The notes below the pieces were generated by a model. That model was given only the letters and a program-made list of their open reading frames with translations, searched no databases and had not been told where the DNA came from. From Larimichthys crocea (taxonomy: Eukaryota > Chordata > Actinopteri > Sciaenidae), in the NCBI RefSeq assembly GCF_000972845.2, contig NC_040028.1:18226871-18290870 (forward strand): 64,000 nt of DNA. Direction: 5' to 3'. This document shows positions 13,417 to 23,200 of the stretch, piece after piece. The translations under genes and the position numbers were made by a program. Numbering within the stretch: the stretch's first letter is position 1; the number at the start of each line of letters is the position of its first letter.

Positions 13417-16400
13417 AAACACATCCTAAAAGTGCCTGAATAAGAAAAAAAAAATATGAATATAAAGTTAAATTTATTGTATGTGTGATTTTTCTTGCCA
13501 TCAAGATTTTACCCATTAAAATGTATCATAAATTGAATAAAATTACAATAAATGGAGCAACTACGTTGAAGTGTTGCCGTGGGCAACGTGAAACAGATAA
13601 AGGCAGACAAAGGAGAGAGATGAAAAATGGTGAATTAAAGGAGAGGAAATTACATTTGTATTCTTTTTAAAAGCTCGTTAATTAAAAAACACTTGGACAG
13701 ATGTCAGTTTTTTTTTATCTCAGAAATTACAACTTGTTTACAGTTAAAATTTCAGCCCTGGCTAATTTGGCGACGCTTGTGGTTTAATACTACGGGTCAA
13801 AAACACAAGAGCAGCAGGTGTGTTTGTTTACACTGCGGCCAAATAATTGTCAATTTAATAAACAAGTCAGGCAATAATTGGCATTTTTCCATCATTCTGT
13901 GAGCATCAGTGAGGCACCGCACAGCAGGAGCCTGAACAGCAGGGCACAGTGGGGAGCTCTCTGTCCTGCAATATTTATAATAACTGAGCTGCAGATGTAG
14001 AAAATGTTCATTAGCAATTAGCAGCAGTAATTTGCTGTAATACATCGTTTTTTTTTCTCCACAGACAGCCACTGCAGATATGTGAATATTTCCATACTTT
14101 GATGCCGTCACCATTGTGTTACCTCGGCGACAGACACATTCCCTTAAATGAAAATCTTCAAAATTGTTCCTTTTACTGAGAAATGCGTTTCTCGGAAAAG
14201 CTGATTTTTCATGCAGGGTTGCAAGTAGAGTCTTGACTCGAAGTGCTCTTCGAGGTCGATCTTTCAGGCTATCAAACAATACGGGATTGAATAAACTGTA
14301 GGTGTAAAACTTCTCCGAAGACGAGGACAGAACAAGAACAGACGAAGAGTTCATTTGCAGATAAAAGCCATAAACTAATGAAACTGACTCCGGTTTGATT
14401 TCCTGGAGTGCAAAACACAATTTAGAGAAACAAATTAAATCAGAGATTTTATTAGTTGAATAAAATAAAGGAAAGATGAGTATGGTGTGAGGAAGATGAG
14501 ATGCAGTTAAGGAGTTTAAAAGATGCTCTCTGCTGTTATGGCTCTGTATTTTAACATGGTGGACCGTCTTTGGCTGGGGTGACTTCAGTATTCTGCTCTG
14601 CACAGGCGTCTCGTTGCACCACAGTGTCCTGATTTCTGTAAAACTGGCCAAAGAAAAAGCAATTTTGCCTTTCATTCTAAGACTGTTTAGCAAACATTAT
14701 GAGTTGGCCACATCAAGAGAGACAGCAGGTGGCACTAATTCTCCAGTCGGGAGTTGCAACAAGTCTTTTTTGGTCTGGGACTGGACACCGGACTCAAAAA
14801 AAAGCTCGGACAAATCAACAGCTCTTAATAGATGCACAATCCCTGCACACATATTTGATGTTTTTTGTCTGTTGCAGTTTTTATATCTCTAGAATACTGG
14901 CTCTATGCTCACCCCTACAGTATGTTTGAGAATCAATATTCTAGTGCAACAGAAGCTTCAGTGAATGTTAAAATCACACACTTCATGTACGTCATGATTC
15001 ATTTGCTGTTTCCGCTGCACTTTTTTTGCCTTATTTCAATCTTTTTTTCCCACCAAATGTTCAGTTTCTTTGCACGTAAAACAGATGCATGGGACCACAC
15101 TTTAATACTTCTGCCGGTAGGGTTGGTGTGTGTATTTGTCGCCGTCGTTGTAAAAATGATAATTAGGTTCATCACCACGCTGTCACCTTCAACTGGCAAC
15201 TCGTGCCGTGGTTGAAAATATAAATCTAAATATAAATCTGCTTTTTCACACGTTTCTTTTTTACACTTTCACACTTACGAGAAGGTGATGAATTCTTTCA
15301 TTCAGCATGATTTTTATTGCGTCTAATAGCTTATAAAAACCTGTGGAAATTGGTGGAGTGCCCACATTTCCTGCAATCTACAGTTCCCTTTAACTGAATG
15401 AGAATATAAAAAAAAAACAGATTAGGGTCATCTATCTTAGAAATTTCAACCTTACTCAACAGTTTTCTGTGTATTATTGCCAAGTTTCCCAGCCAAGAAT
15501 TGTCTAAGTCTGTAGCAGTGACTTCATGTTTCTCCTCACGGTCACACTTCATTACAGTAATCACTTTTGAGACACCCAGTTTTGCACTAAAGTGGCATGT
15601 GATTATGTAAAAATCATGTATTCCGTCACCTTGCATGTGTGTTTTGTTTGTGTTCTTTCACTCAGTCTTATTTTAAATTCTATTCAGCATGTAGCTGCAC
15701 TTTGTGTCGGGGGAAATTGTACATAAATTATACATAAATACATAAATTACAAGCTCGTTGGTGCTGCTGTATTGCCGTTTTTGTGAGTAATGCTAAGAGA
15801 AGCTGAAATACATCGCAATGTTCAGGACATTAGTTTTTTTTACATGCTGGTCTTCATGTTTACGCTCTCTGTTCCGATGAAGTACTTTGACCCCTTTGTA
15901 TGCCTGTTTCTAAAGCCTTATTCACATGGCTCACTACGCTGCCGTCATGCACCTGGTGGAGATTGACGCCGGGCAGAGGATGGAGCTAAACCGTGGCGCT
16001 TACGTCCTCGGTGTGAATCCCCAATTACAGTTTATCCAGAGCAGGGTTGCAGTGGACAAACAGAACAGTTTGAAAATTAAAAATAGGCGTACCACAGGGC
16101 TCCATCCTGGGACCACTGCTCTTTATATATTAATGAGCTACCAGGCTGGGCTTTTCAACAAGATGGAAAATACACAAGAGAACATTAGAGAAAGTATATT
16201 AGATCATATATCTAGGTGTTGTCTCGGATTCCCAACAAAAAAAGACCATCAAATCTAACCTCAAGTCCTTTTTGAGCAAAGACTGCAAATTAGATATCGC
16301 TCGACATTCTTTATACACGGCATGCATTTTATCTAAATGTAATAGTGCCTATATGTATTCTCCCTGTGTGTGTGTGTGTGTGTGTGCGCAACACGTGGTT

Positions 16401-19093
16401 CAAAAGCTGGGAAACCGATACAAGATGAAATAATCGGTCCTCGTTTCTCCACCAGGTTATAATTACACGGCGTATCTATCATCAGTAATTTATGAATTTT
16501 GTTGTAGATATGAAGGTTCTGAGACGTAATTATGAAAATGATGTGAACTGATGTGATTTGATTTATTTTTAGCCGCACTTGTGACATGGCTGCAGGGATG
16601 CATCTGTCGGCCTGAAATACGACGACAGATGCATCCCTTGGGCGACGGTATTTTAAACTAACTTGTAATCTGGATCAGAATGATCCGGAGAGTGAAGTTT
16701 TCTTTTTTCTCCGTCATGATCTCAGTCCAGTCTTCAGACTTTGTCCAATTATTTCAAAACATTGGGAGGTTGGATCACGGAGATCCTGATACGACCAGAG
16801 AGGGATTTGTCGATCTTGAGTCCTAGCTTTGGTATCTGAACAAGAAAAACAATCTAAAGTTTAAAGTTTGTACAGTTTATCCTCGCGGATTATATTGATG
16901 CCGAATTGATAAGAAGACTGTCGACGTATCCTTTATCTTGTGTTTTTAGAGTGATGTGTTTTTTACGGACATGTAATGAATTGTTTCAGTTTCTTTAAAG
17001 GGAGTTTGGTATCATATTTTCCCTGGACAGCACCAGGTAGCACTAAGTAACTGTTACATATGAGAAGGTTAAGTGACGTTTATTGATTTAACAAATTCTT
17101 TATGCATGTTTTTAAACTGCTTTCATGATTAAAACAAGATGCTTGATGGTCTCATTAATGACTCTTGATGAAACTGAGCAAACTCGTCGTCCTTTAGCTT
17201 CTGTTTTTTTGTCTCATTCACACAGAAAATGATCCACATGAACCTTTTTCTTTCTGTGAGCTGCTGTGTGCTCACACATGAAGTTGAATTTTATTGTATT
17301 CATGAGTCATGAGTATTTTATTCCCCTCAATGTAGAACGAAGGAACCGCTCAGACTCGAAGTACAGAAAGAGACAGATATGTGCGTCACCGCTGAAAGTA
17401 CACTAATAATTTTATGTATATATTTCATATTATAGTGCAATATGACAGAGCAGCTTTACTGGTTATTTCAGTCTCCATATTGCACGAAGTGGCAATTTCA
17501 GGTAGTAATTAAATGTAAATTTCCTTCCATACTTCCCCTTGCTTGACACTGATTGTGCAGTGTCTCTTAGCTATAGGTGACCTTTTAATAAATACACTAT
17601 ATGTATAATAACCACTCATATTGCAGAGCTTCTGTGCAGACTTTATGAAAATGAAATGAGTTTTCTCTGCGGTGTTCGTCCGTCAAATAAAACAAAGCTT
17701 CCGAGGGGATTTTAACGTCTTCCGTGTCTGATTTGTTTTCCAGCGATCTGGTGAACGGCCTGGTGTTGTTGATGAACAGTAACATCAGCAGTCCAGTCAA
17801 TCTGGTGAGTTCATACTTAATATATATAACCTGTCTGCGTGGATTGAATGAAGTCAACAGTCAAACAATAATTGAACGTCAAGTTGACGGATGGTGATTG
17901 AATCTGTTTGCAGGGGAACCCAGAGGAGCACACCATACTGGAGTTCGCTCGCCTCATCAAAAGTCTCGTCGGTAAGATGTCGGATCAGTCAGGACTGTTC
18001 TGGAATTTTCTATCCTTAGGTCACACGAGGTCACGTGTGAGTCTTGAGGTCCTCTGCAGTATTAATTGTTTGGCTTTGGTTGGGAACAGTAGGTGCCAGT
18101 CTATCTCAACACTGTGGTGTCCACGGTCACAGAGACCTGTTGCTGCCTTCATAGACATAATAGATAGCTGCTGTTGACGTTCCAATCTGTGTCTCCAGTC
18201 TAGAATATGCTGACAATAACACCTCCATGGGTAAAGACTTTCTCTTTGAATAATTCTGGGCGTGTAGTATTTGTGGTGTTATCTTGAGGTTTAAAGTCGA
18301 TCCACCAGGATGAGTTGGGCAGAGACTCAGGCACTTCTGATGAACTTTGAGAGTGTCTCTAATTCTCCTTGGGCCAAGCGTCAATAAATAAAACAGCATA
18401 AGACATCAGAGGCTCCTGAACACTTTCTTCATTACTGACCTCACCATTGACCTTTGACTTCAGCAATTCTCCAATCTCCACAACAAATATCAGAAGACTT
18501 TTCACCTTGTTGTTTCCACGTCCTCGTTCCTTATCTCACCATACTTTTTCTGTTTTGTGTAACCCGTTACACAAAACAGTCACACTATTGTTGTAGTAAT
18601 GCGTCATATCATCAGGCTGTGCCTTGCGATTATTATACTCTAAAATGAGACATAAGGAGAAGAATAACGTTATGTTCTTCTCTCCGTACCGCTCAGTGAG
18701 TCGAAGTCAGATCCAGTTTCTTCCAGAGGCCCAGGACGACCCACAGAGGAGAAGACCGGACATCCGGAAAGCCAAGATGATGCTCGGCTGGGAGCCGGTG
18801 GTACGTGTGACGCACGGCACATTTTATTTCTTAAATGGGCAGAGGAGGACGGGTCATGACTTTTGTAAACATCTGTAGTTCAGTGCTTTTCAAAATAAAA
18901 CAGTCTTGGTTACTCAGTGGCAGTGTCTTCATGTTGCCTGTGTTGTGTCTTGTGTTGACAGGTTCCTCTGGAGGAAGGCTTGAATAAAACCATCCAGTAC
19001 TTCAGTCGGGAACTCGAGCACCAGGCCAACAACCAGTACATCCCCAAACCTAAAGCCGCCCGCATGAAGAAAGCAAGACCCAGACACAACTGA
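376..19093 (+). CDS. uxs1: UDP-glucuronate decarboxylase 1 (UDP-xylose synthase), 3' twelve exons
   Basis: Partial spliced CDS. UXS1 is an NAD-dependent SDR-family enzyme of the Golgi/ER lumen that converts UDP-glucuronate to UDP-xylose, the first sugar of the glycosaminoglycan linker. Exons are 376-419, 1409-1469, 1976-2156, 5658-5762, 6407-6466, 8153-8274, 11805-11924, 12108-12151, 17744-17804, 17914-17971, 18697-18800 and 18962-19093. All have AG/GT borders, and they sum to 1092 nt, exactly 363 codons plus TGA. Counting from the first visible residue, the Rossmann motif GGAGFVG is at 38-44, the Ser/Thr-containing ASTSEVYG at 143-150 and the catalytic YDEGK (YxxxK) at 174-178. The basic C-terminus ends RPRHN. 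About 57 N-terminal residues (cytosolic tail and membrane anchor, from family knowledge) are encoded left of the window. One oddity is FNTFGSRM, where the family normally has FGPRM. Confidence 0.97.
1409..1469 (+). CDS. uxs1: uxs1 exon
   Basis: 61 nt after a pyrimidine-rich tract ending cctag, before donor gtatgc. It completes the Ser codon and encodes [20 protein letters not shown], the lead-in to the Rossmann fold. Confidence 0.95.
1631..1850. repeat. Degenerate teleost dispersed repeat
   Basis: Text of the type tgaaatatctcaacatttacgagatggattggcagaggttttgtgcagacgtttatggtt, followed by ctgacttttcatctag. It resembles the common fish repeat with the theme 'tgaaatgtctcaacaactattggatggattgcc', recognised from memory. 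A second piece is at 23155-23290. Confidence 0.5.
1976..2156 (+). CDS. uxs1: uxs1 exon with NAD-binding motif
   Basis: 181 nt between acceptor attag and donor gtgagt. It starts [11 protein letters not shown], which carries the GxxGxxG dinucleotide-binding loop, continues with [12 protein letters not shown] and ends at EPLYIE. Confidence 0.96.
2157..5657 (+). other. uxs1: uxs1 intron, 3.5 kb
   Basis: Contains an L2-like LINE 3' fragment (2869-3590, opposite strand). The rest holds short AT-rich and poly-T tracts but no recognisable coding exon. Confidence 0.7.
2869..3590 (-). mobile_element. 5'-truncated L2/CR1-type LINE fragment
   Basis: On the minus strand, 3569-3285 translates to a reverse-transcriptase C-terminal part with [11 protein letters not shown] and [14 protein letters not shown]. 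After a deletion, 3288-3110 gives [20 protein letters not shown] and [24 protein letters not shown], typical of fish L2-like LINEs. The minus-strand 3' end carries ctgtaaagcactatgaattgcc, the usual L2-like tail. It is 5'-truncated, internally deleted and cannot encode an active enzyme. The outer boundaries are approximate. Confidence 0.75.
5658..5762 (+). CDS. uxs1: uxs1 exon
   Basis: 105 nt between tttacag and gtgagt. It encodes [19 protein letters not shown] through TIGTLNML, a highly conserved part of the decarboxylase core. Confidence 0.96.
6407..6466 (+). CDS. uxs1: uxs1 exon
   Basis: 60 nt between ttcaag and gtaaga. It encodes [19 protein letters not shown], which includes the Ser/Thr of the SDR catalytic triad. 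Confidence 0.96.
6467..8152 (+). other. uxs1: uxs1 intron, 1.7 kb
   Basis: Dominated by the hAT-like element at 7016-7644. I see nothing else identifiable. Confidence 0.7.
7016..7644. mobile_element. Non-autonomous hAT-like DNA transposon with perfect 8-bp TSD
   Basis: The element begins cagtgttacttttgtc and ends gacagaattaacactg, which are imperfect terminal inverted repeats. It is flanked on both sides by the identical 8-bp cactgagc (7008-7015 and 7645-7652), the duplication length made by hAT transposases. The interior repeats variants of gactaaaac/gacgag and contains a short plus-strand stretch [20 protein letters not shown], resembling a BED-finger start. It is 629 bp long and has no transposase core, so it would depend on an enzyme from elsewhere. 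Confidence 0.8.
8153..8274 (+). CDS. uxs1: uxs1 exon with YxxxK catalytic pair
   Basis: 122 nt between tcccag and gtatca. It encodes [19 protein letters not shown], then [20 protein letters not shown]. The Tyr and Lys of YDEGK are the catalytic pair. Confidence 0.97.
8490..8894 (-). CDS. Hypothetical 134-residue antisense ORF with one membrane segment
   Basis: I do not recognise this protein. The minus-strand frame opens at an ATG at 8894. It has an NST glycosylation sequon near residue 20, one hydrophobic stretch at about residues 27-50 ([19 protein letters not shown]), then a polar Lys/Glu/Thr-rich tail ending GLIPL before a stop. This looks like a membrane anchor with a cytoplasmic tail, and a sequence resembling a splice acceptor (cttaaag) lies inside the 5' part. 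The ORF sits inside a uxs1 intron on the opposite strand. A frame of this length can occur by chance in 64 kb, so it may be an orphan exon, a decayed gene fragment or noise. Confidence 0.2.
   Translation of the reverse strand: MHEILGAFFLMISCLKYDVNSTQTSVINYLLLTACCLSLGSLVFLVVVMAESFRTHLKLVEMDTSSKKDTNVAGDKEKKDRCNDIVIAYVEPTENPSVQIQQHVTAETGTPDRGVMVSLGKVASDSDRLGLIPL
9236..9330. repeat. Degenerate dispersed repeat (cggtatcgaaa/tatcgata theme)
   Basis: The text agggatcggaaacaaaacccggtattgaaagagtactggggctaaattatcgaag resembles a common fish repeat recognised from memory. The right boundary is unclear. Confidence 0.4.
11805..11924 (+). CDS. uxs1: uxs1 exon
   Basis: 120 nt between ttacag and gtacgc. 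It encodes [20 protein letters not shown], then [20 protein letters not shown]. Ser replaces the usual Pro in FGPRM. Confidence 0.96.
12108..12151 (+). CDS. uxs1: uxs1 exon
   Basis: 44 nt between gctgcag and gtagga. It encodes [14 protein letters not shown] plus two bases of a Ser codon. Confidence 0.95.
13341..13416. repeat. (TGTC)n tetranucleotide microsatellite
   Basis: Nineteen uninterrupted TGTC units in 76 bp. Confidence 0.95.
13797..14693 (-). other. Longest unexplained ORF, 298 codons, antisense in uxs1 intron
   Basis: This minus-strand frame has no stop for 897 nt and starts [14 protein letters not shown] recognise no domain, and the composition is Ser/Leu/His-rich without a clear membrane or repeat pattern. 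The length is well above what I expect by chance at this base composition. However, the plus strand around 13980-14130 looks like conserved non-coding DNA, with TTATAATAAC, AGCAATTAGCAG and CAGTAATTTGCTG, which could leave stops scarce without any protein. I do not assign a function. Confidence 0.2.
16036..16300 (+). mobile_element. Decayed non-LTR reverse transcriptase fragment
   Basis: From 16086 the plus strand translates to [15 protein letters not shown] before a stop, the conserved reverse-transcriptase motif preceding the YxDD region. About 85 nt later comes [16 protein letters not shown] text (LGV-D-SQ), as in fish LINEs. It is a short internal relic with a stop and deletions. Confidence 0.65.
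16594..16638. repeat. Perfect 16-bp inverted repeat (hairpin)
   Basis: Arm agggatgcatctgtcg at 16594-16609, 13-nt spacer, and its exact reverse complement at 16623-16638. It is intronic in uxs1. Confidence 0.85.
17744..17804 (+). CDS. uxs1: uxs1 exon
   Basis: 61 nt between ttttccag and gtgagt. It completes Ser and encodes [20 protein letters not shown]. The preceding intron is 5.6 kb. Confidence 0.95.
17914..17971 (+). CDS. uxs1: uxs1 exon
   Basis: 58 nt between ttgcag and gtaaga. It encodes [19 protein letters not shown] and one base of the next codon. Confidence 0.95.
18697..18800 (+). CDS. uxs1: uxs1 exon
   Basis: 104 nt between gctcag and gtacgt. It encodes [20 protein letters not shown], then [14 protein letters not shown]. 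Confidence 0.95.
18962..19093 (+). CDS. uxs1: uxs1 terminal coding exon
   Basis: 132 nt after acceptor ttgacag, ending in TGA at 19091-19093. It encodes [20 protein letters not shown], then [21 protein letters not shown]. The basic tail is typical of vertebrate UXS1. Confidence 0.96.
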   Translation, partial: VPLEEGLNKTIQYFSRELEHQANNQYIPKPKAARMKKARPRHN

Positions 19094-19795
19094 GGTGACC
19101 CACCAACAGACTCGCCTAAAACACAGAAGGATGTTTAGGACTCCTCAGAGGACCCTTGAAGAGCCGCCTCTCTCAAGTACACTGTTGAGTCGAGCACTCT
19201 GGGATATGGTGTCTTCTTTTTTTTTGTTTGTTTTTTTGTTTTTAAAGAAGCAGAGACAACTTTTCTCTTTTTAAAGTCTCTTTAAAAAAAAAAAAAAAAG
19301 ATTTAGAAAGTGTTGCCTTGCGTTGGAGCTGCAGCTGCACTGTGGGGGTGAGAGCTTCCTCACCGGACGGACACGCCTGAATCAAAAAACAGAAATTTGA
19401 GGCAAGAAATCAGAAACCCAGCCTGCCTTTTTTTATTTTTATTGTGAATTTGTGCTTTTTTGTTGCTATTTAAATCACAGACGTGAGTCCTGCAAACAGC
19501 TCGTACTGTGCATCAGTGTTTATTTGATCGGTTTCATAGTGTTTTGTCTCTGGAGCTATCTGACTTTTGTTTTTCCACTGGATGTTTCGTCTTCTTTTAT
19601 CAGTGACCAGCATCCTGTTCAGCAAACCGACGGGACTGGAACCAAACTATTAGACTAGGCTGTTACGGCATCACTACGTGTCAATCAATCGTCAGGACGT
19701 CATTGTGTTCTGCTTTGTGAAATCTCATGTCAGGATGTGCATTATCGGGTTTCAAATGAAGATGTTATTTTAATAAAATATTTCCAATATTTTGC
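19094..19795 (+). other. uxs1: uxs1 3' untranslated region
   Basis: About 700 nt of T-rich non-coding sequence following the stop codon, ending just past a canonical AATAAA at 19772-19777. It has homopolymer runs near 19217-19240 and 19284-19300. The exact cleavage site is inferred. Confidence 0.7.
19772..19777 (+). promoter_or_regulatory. uxs1: Polyadenylation signal AATAAA (uxs1)
   Basis: Canonical hexamer about 680 nt after the stop, followed by the GT-rich sequence tttgcggggggg and tttgtgtgcgtg that suits a downstream element. Confidence 0.65.
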
Positions 19796-19849
19796 GGGGG
19801 GGAGAAAGATATTTGTGTGCGTGACAAGTGGAAGAGAGAAAGCAGGACA

Positions 19850-20100
19850 CCAGAGCTGAGGAAGCCACATCTTTAATTTACAGTAATCGAACAGCGTTTC
19901 ACACAATCAGCTGCTTCCAAACTGAACTTTCAGACGCAGAGGTGTCATACTTTTGATTTTTACAACTATCATGTAGGCGCGAGGAGAAAAAGAGTGACTT
20001 ATTCTAGTGGGTGTAACATCAAAACGAAGAGGCCGGAGCAGCTGTGCACTACTTTGGATGCTGACAGCTCGTTGGCAGGTGTCAAACCAGCGGACCCGAG
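19850..20100 (-). other. ecrg4: ecrg4 3' untranslated region
   Basis: Short 3' UTR of about 230-250 nt, reading leftward from the stop. Minus-strand ATTAAA at 19877-19872 is the best candidate polyadenylation signal. Confidence 0.55.
19872..19877 (-). promoter_or_regulatory. ecrg4: Candidate polyadenylation signal ATTAAA (ecrg4)
   Basis: The common variant hexamer on the minus strand, about 225 nt past the stop. No better hexamer lies between it and the stop. Confidence 0.5.
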
Positions 20101-20250
20101 TTAATAGTAGTCGTAGTTGACATCAGCTCCGTGCCTGTAAGAACTGGGGTCACGTGGGGCGATGGGGGCGTTTTCGTCGTATTGGTGCTGACGCCCTTGG
20201 TCATTGGCGCGAGCGTGGTCCATCCAGTATGCCAGGTCAGCCTCCAGCCT
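20101..20250 (-). CDS. ecrg4: ecrg4 exon 4 (C-terminus)
   Basis: 150 nt after acceptor gtttcag, ending TAA at 20103-20101. It encodes [19 protein letters not shown] and ends [13 protein letters not shown], the conserved augurin C-terminus. Confidence 0.96.
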   Translation of the reverse strand, partial: RLEADLAYWMDHARANDQGRQHQYDENAPIAPRDPSSYRHGADVNYDYY

Positions 20251-23200
20251 CTGAAACAACACAGACGTGACTCGTTAGGAAACTCAGCCTCGACACAAAC
20301 TCTCGTTAACAGACACACAAAGGCGGCGGCGGCGGCGGCTGCTGATAAGGGTGCAACGCATTGAAAAGGCCAATTCTTTCCACAGCTTTGGCCTTTTGAG
20401 GGAGGAAACAGCAAATGGCATACAAACACTTAAAACAAAAACGCTGTCAGCTGTCAGAAACGGTGACAGGAGGGTTTGTCGTCTGTCCTCAGCTCCTTTT
20501 ATCTGTTGTTGTGATTGGTTCCCTCCGTTCCTCTGCACCCCGGGTGAATTGAACGTGACAGTCACTGACCTGAAAGAAATCTGAAGCGGCTTCTGTAAGT
20601 GAGGTCAGAGAGGGAGATTCAGGTTCAGTATTTATTTTTTCAGACAGACGGCAAGTCGTGAGGATAACTGTGCCTTTAAAAAGAGACTGCAGGTGAGTGG
20701 TGACAGGACACGTCTCTGGGTCCAGATTACTCACGTTTTATCTGTTTGTGTTTCTTATTTGTCTTTTTTTTTAAGCCTATCTTATTAAACCGGGTTCAAA
20801 GTCCCCAAAAATCTCAATAAACTTAAATATTCATGACTTCATTTTGAAAGAAAATCCTCTTAAAGTATAATTTATTACGAGTTTAACACAAAGACTATCG
20901 ATGTGTGGCTTGATTGACCTCAGTGTCAACACATTTAAATTCGAATATTGCAGATTAATACTGGTTTGCCATTACAATGTCTCTTGGGTGCATTTAACTG
21001 GGAGGAGACTCCAGGACAGACCCAGAACCTGCCGGACAGGGACTACATAGCTCATCTAGCCTGGTAACAGGTCAGGATCTTGCAGGAGCTGGGGAAAGAC
21101 GTCTGGAACGCTAAACCAGAAGCGTAAGGAAATGAAGGATCTGAGCAGAGAAGTATGTGACAACGCATTTTCCAAGTCTGTCCCACCCAGAAAGAAAAGT
21201 GAAATAAAGTGTTTCAACTTCAGCAGATGATTGATCAGGAAGAACCTGACAGAAAATGGGTTTTTGAAAAGTTCCTCCATTTCATATTCATGGCTTGTTG
21301 TTGTGTAAAGTTGTATAATGTCTTTATCAAGCTGATCTGAGCTTGGGCTTCATTACAGCTTGAGCTTTGTGGGTGGCCGTCTCGCGTCTATTTCTTTAAT
21401 AATAGCCTTAATGGTGCTCTGTGGGATGTCTAACCCAACCCAACCCAACACCCTGCTGCTGCAGACTCTAGGACCTTTCCACAGAGGTGGACTTCACTAA
21501 TTATGTGACTTCTGAAGGTTGCACCAGGTCTAATTTAGGGGTTTGATGGCGAATACGTATGTACGTAGAACTTTTCTGTTGTTTATTATTGTTTCACCAA
21601 TGTCCATAGGATGAAAGCCAAATAAAAAGCCATTGTAATTCCAGGCTGTAAGGCAACAAATATAAAATATGCCAGCTGAACTCTGTCACATTAGGATGTA
21701 AACACAGAGTACGTCATTTTGAAGATCAGTGTGCTGTTGAAAGGAGACAAACTGATTTCTGTTGTGTTTGTTCTTTTTCTCTCAGAAGCTGGTAAATCAT
21801 CTTCACCATGTGCACACACACACACACACACACACCTGCTCATCGAATCCCATGTACATAAAGTGCATAATCCACTGCTGTACGTCCGGTCTGCTGCGAT
21901 CCCAAATGTTCCTCTTGCTTCTGCTCAGTTTCGCCAGGAACTCCTGAGCCTTGGAGGCCGGGACGGCGATGGAGTCCTTCGAGGGGGCGGCACCGGCTGC
22001 TGCCACTAGATGGGAGCAGAAAAGTTTGAGCTGAGTTTGTCTTTGTTACAGCAGAAGTTATGAATTTACTGTCGGGTTTTAACGTTACCATCTCTTCTCC
22101 TTAAGATCTTGTGCAGGCTGCTGTCACTGGACACGTCTGTTATGGGGAGTCAGCAGAAAGATAATGAGCCCTCGACTTCATGACAGGTACATTAAGATTC
22201 ATGATAAATAATAAAACACATCTGAATCAGCTCATATCATACATTTCTAAACAGCCGTGCATGATGTTTATGCTCTGTGGAAGTTGAGCATGCAGAGATC
22301 TCTTGCTTCATTATTCCGACAGGCAACGCAGCAGATTTTCTGATTAGTTTTACACTTCTCCCTCATCACAGTTACCTTAAACCAGTGTCACGGACGAGTC
22401 TGCTCATCTCGGTTTTCATTACAAATGCAAATGTCAGAGTGGAGTGTTTAGCGTGATTGCGAGCAAACATCCAGTGAAACCAGTTAGTGGCCAATTTGCA
22501 TTTAAATTTATTTGCCGCAGCAGTTTCCTTCCTGCTGCTCCACAACTCCCACTTCAGCATTACACCACGCTGCAGTGTGGCGAGTATTCAGACAGCGTGT
22601 GCACTAATGAGGTGTCTTGTACCTCGCTGCGCACACAGCCCGTTCTGTCTGATTGCCTTTTACGATACCTGGAATGGCTGTTGACTCTCAGAGTCAGAGT
22701 TTCCTAAGTTAAGGTTTTTCTGAAAGTTAATTGCACAGAAATCCAGTCCATATCTTATCAAAGACCCTCTCTTGGTCTCAGTACAAAATCTTTGCACTGC
22801 GGTTACGAGTCCAAGGACACAAATTGAAGAAAATTGGTCGCATGTGTTAGTTTTTCTGCAGTTTGTGTGGCAAATGATCTGTGAGTCATTCTTTCCAGAG
22901 CTTTTGCACGAGGTATCTTTAATCTTTCGTCTTGGACGTTAAAGGAAAGTAGTGAACCTATTTTCATCTGTAATCGTGCGTTAACACACAAACTTCAAAA
23001 GTCAGAGGCAGATGTGGTTGAAGACCTTTCTACCAGCTTCAGTTCACTCTTTCAGTGTTGGAGCTGCTCTGGTTGCAGTTTGGATGATTTCCCTGCTCGA
23101 TGTTTTTCTCGCTGACTCTGCTGATACTCAAACGTTTCTTCTTGCAGCACCATGAGGTTCACATTTGTGGTTCTGAGTCAAGGACTGCTGAAAGTATTTG

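Larger units (their letters stand above)
12152..17743 (+). other. uxs1: uxs1 intron, 5.6 kb
   Basis: Includes a TGTC microsatellite, a possible conserved element with a long antisense ORF (13797-14693), a LINE fragment (about 16036-16300), a short GT tract (16366-16386) and a perfect 16-bp inverted repeat (16594-16638). No exon is seen. Confidence 0.65.

Noticed and set aside
13184..13429. ORF ending in Cys-Leu-Ser-Val repeats
   Set aside because: It is a translation of the TGTC microsatellite.
16594..16638. MicroRNA precursor
   Set aside because: The whole hairpin is 45 nt with a 16-bp stem, too short for Drosha/Dicer processing of a usual precursor.
20284..20565. ORFs overlapping the GGC run in ecrg4 intron 3
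   Set aside because: They lie in intron between well-supported exons and lack homology.
21803..22006. Reading ecrg4 exon 3 on into the GT repeat
   Set aside because: The open frame continues as VCVCVC, but phase and homology to the last exon place the donor right after the cag at 21836.
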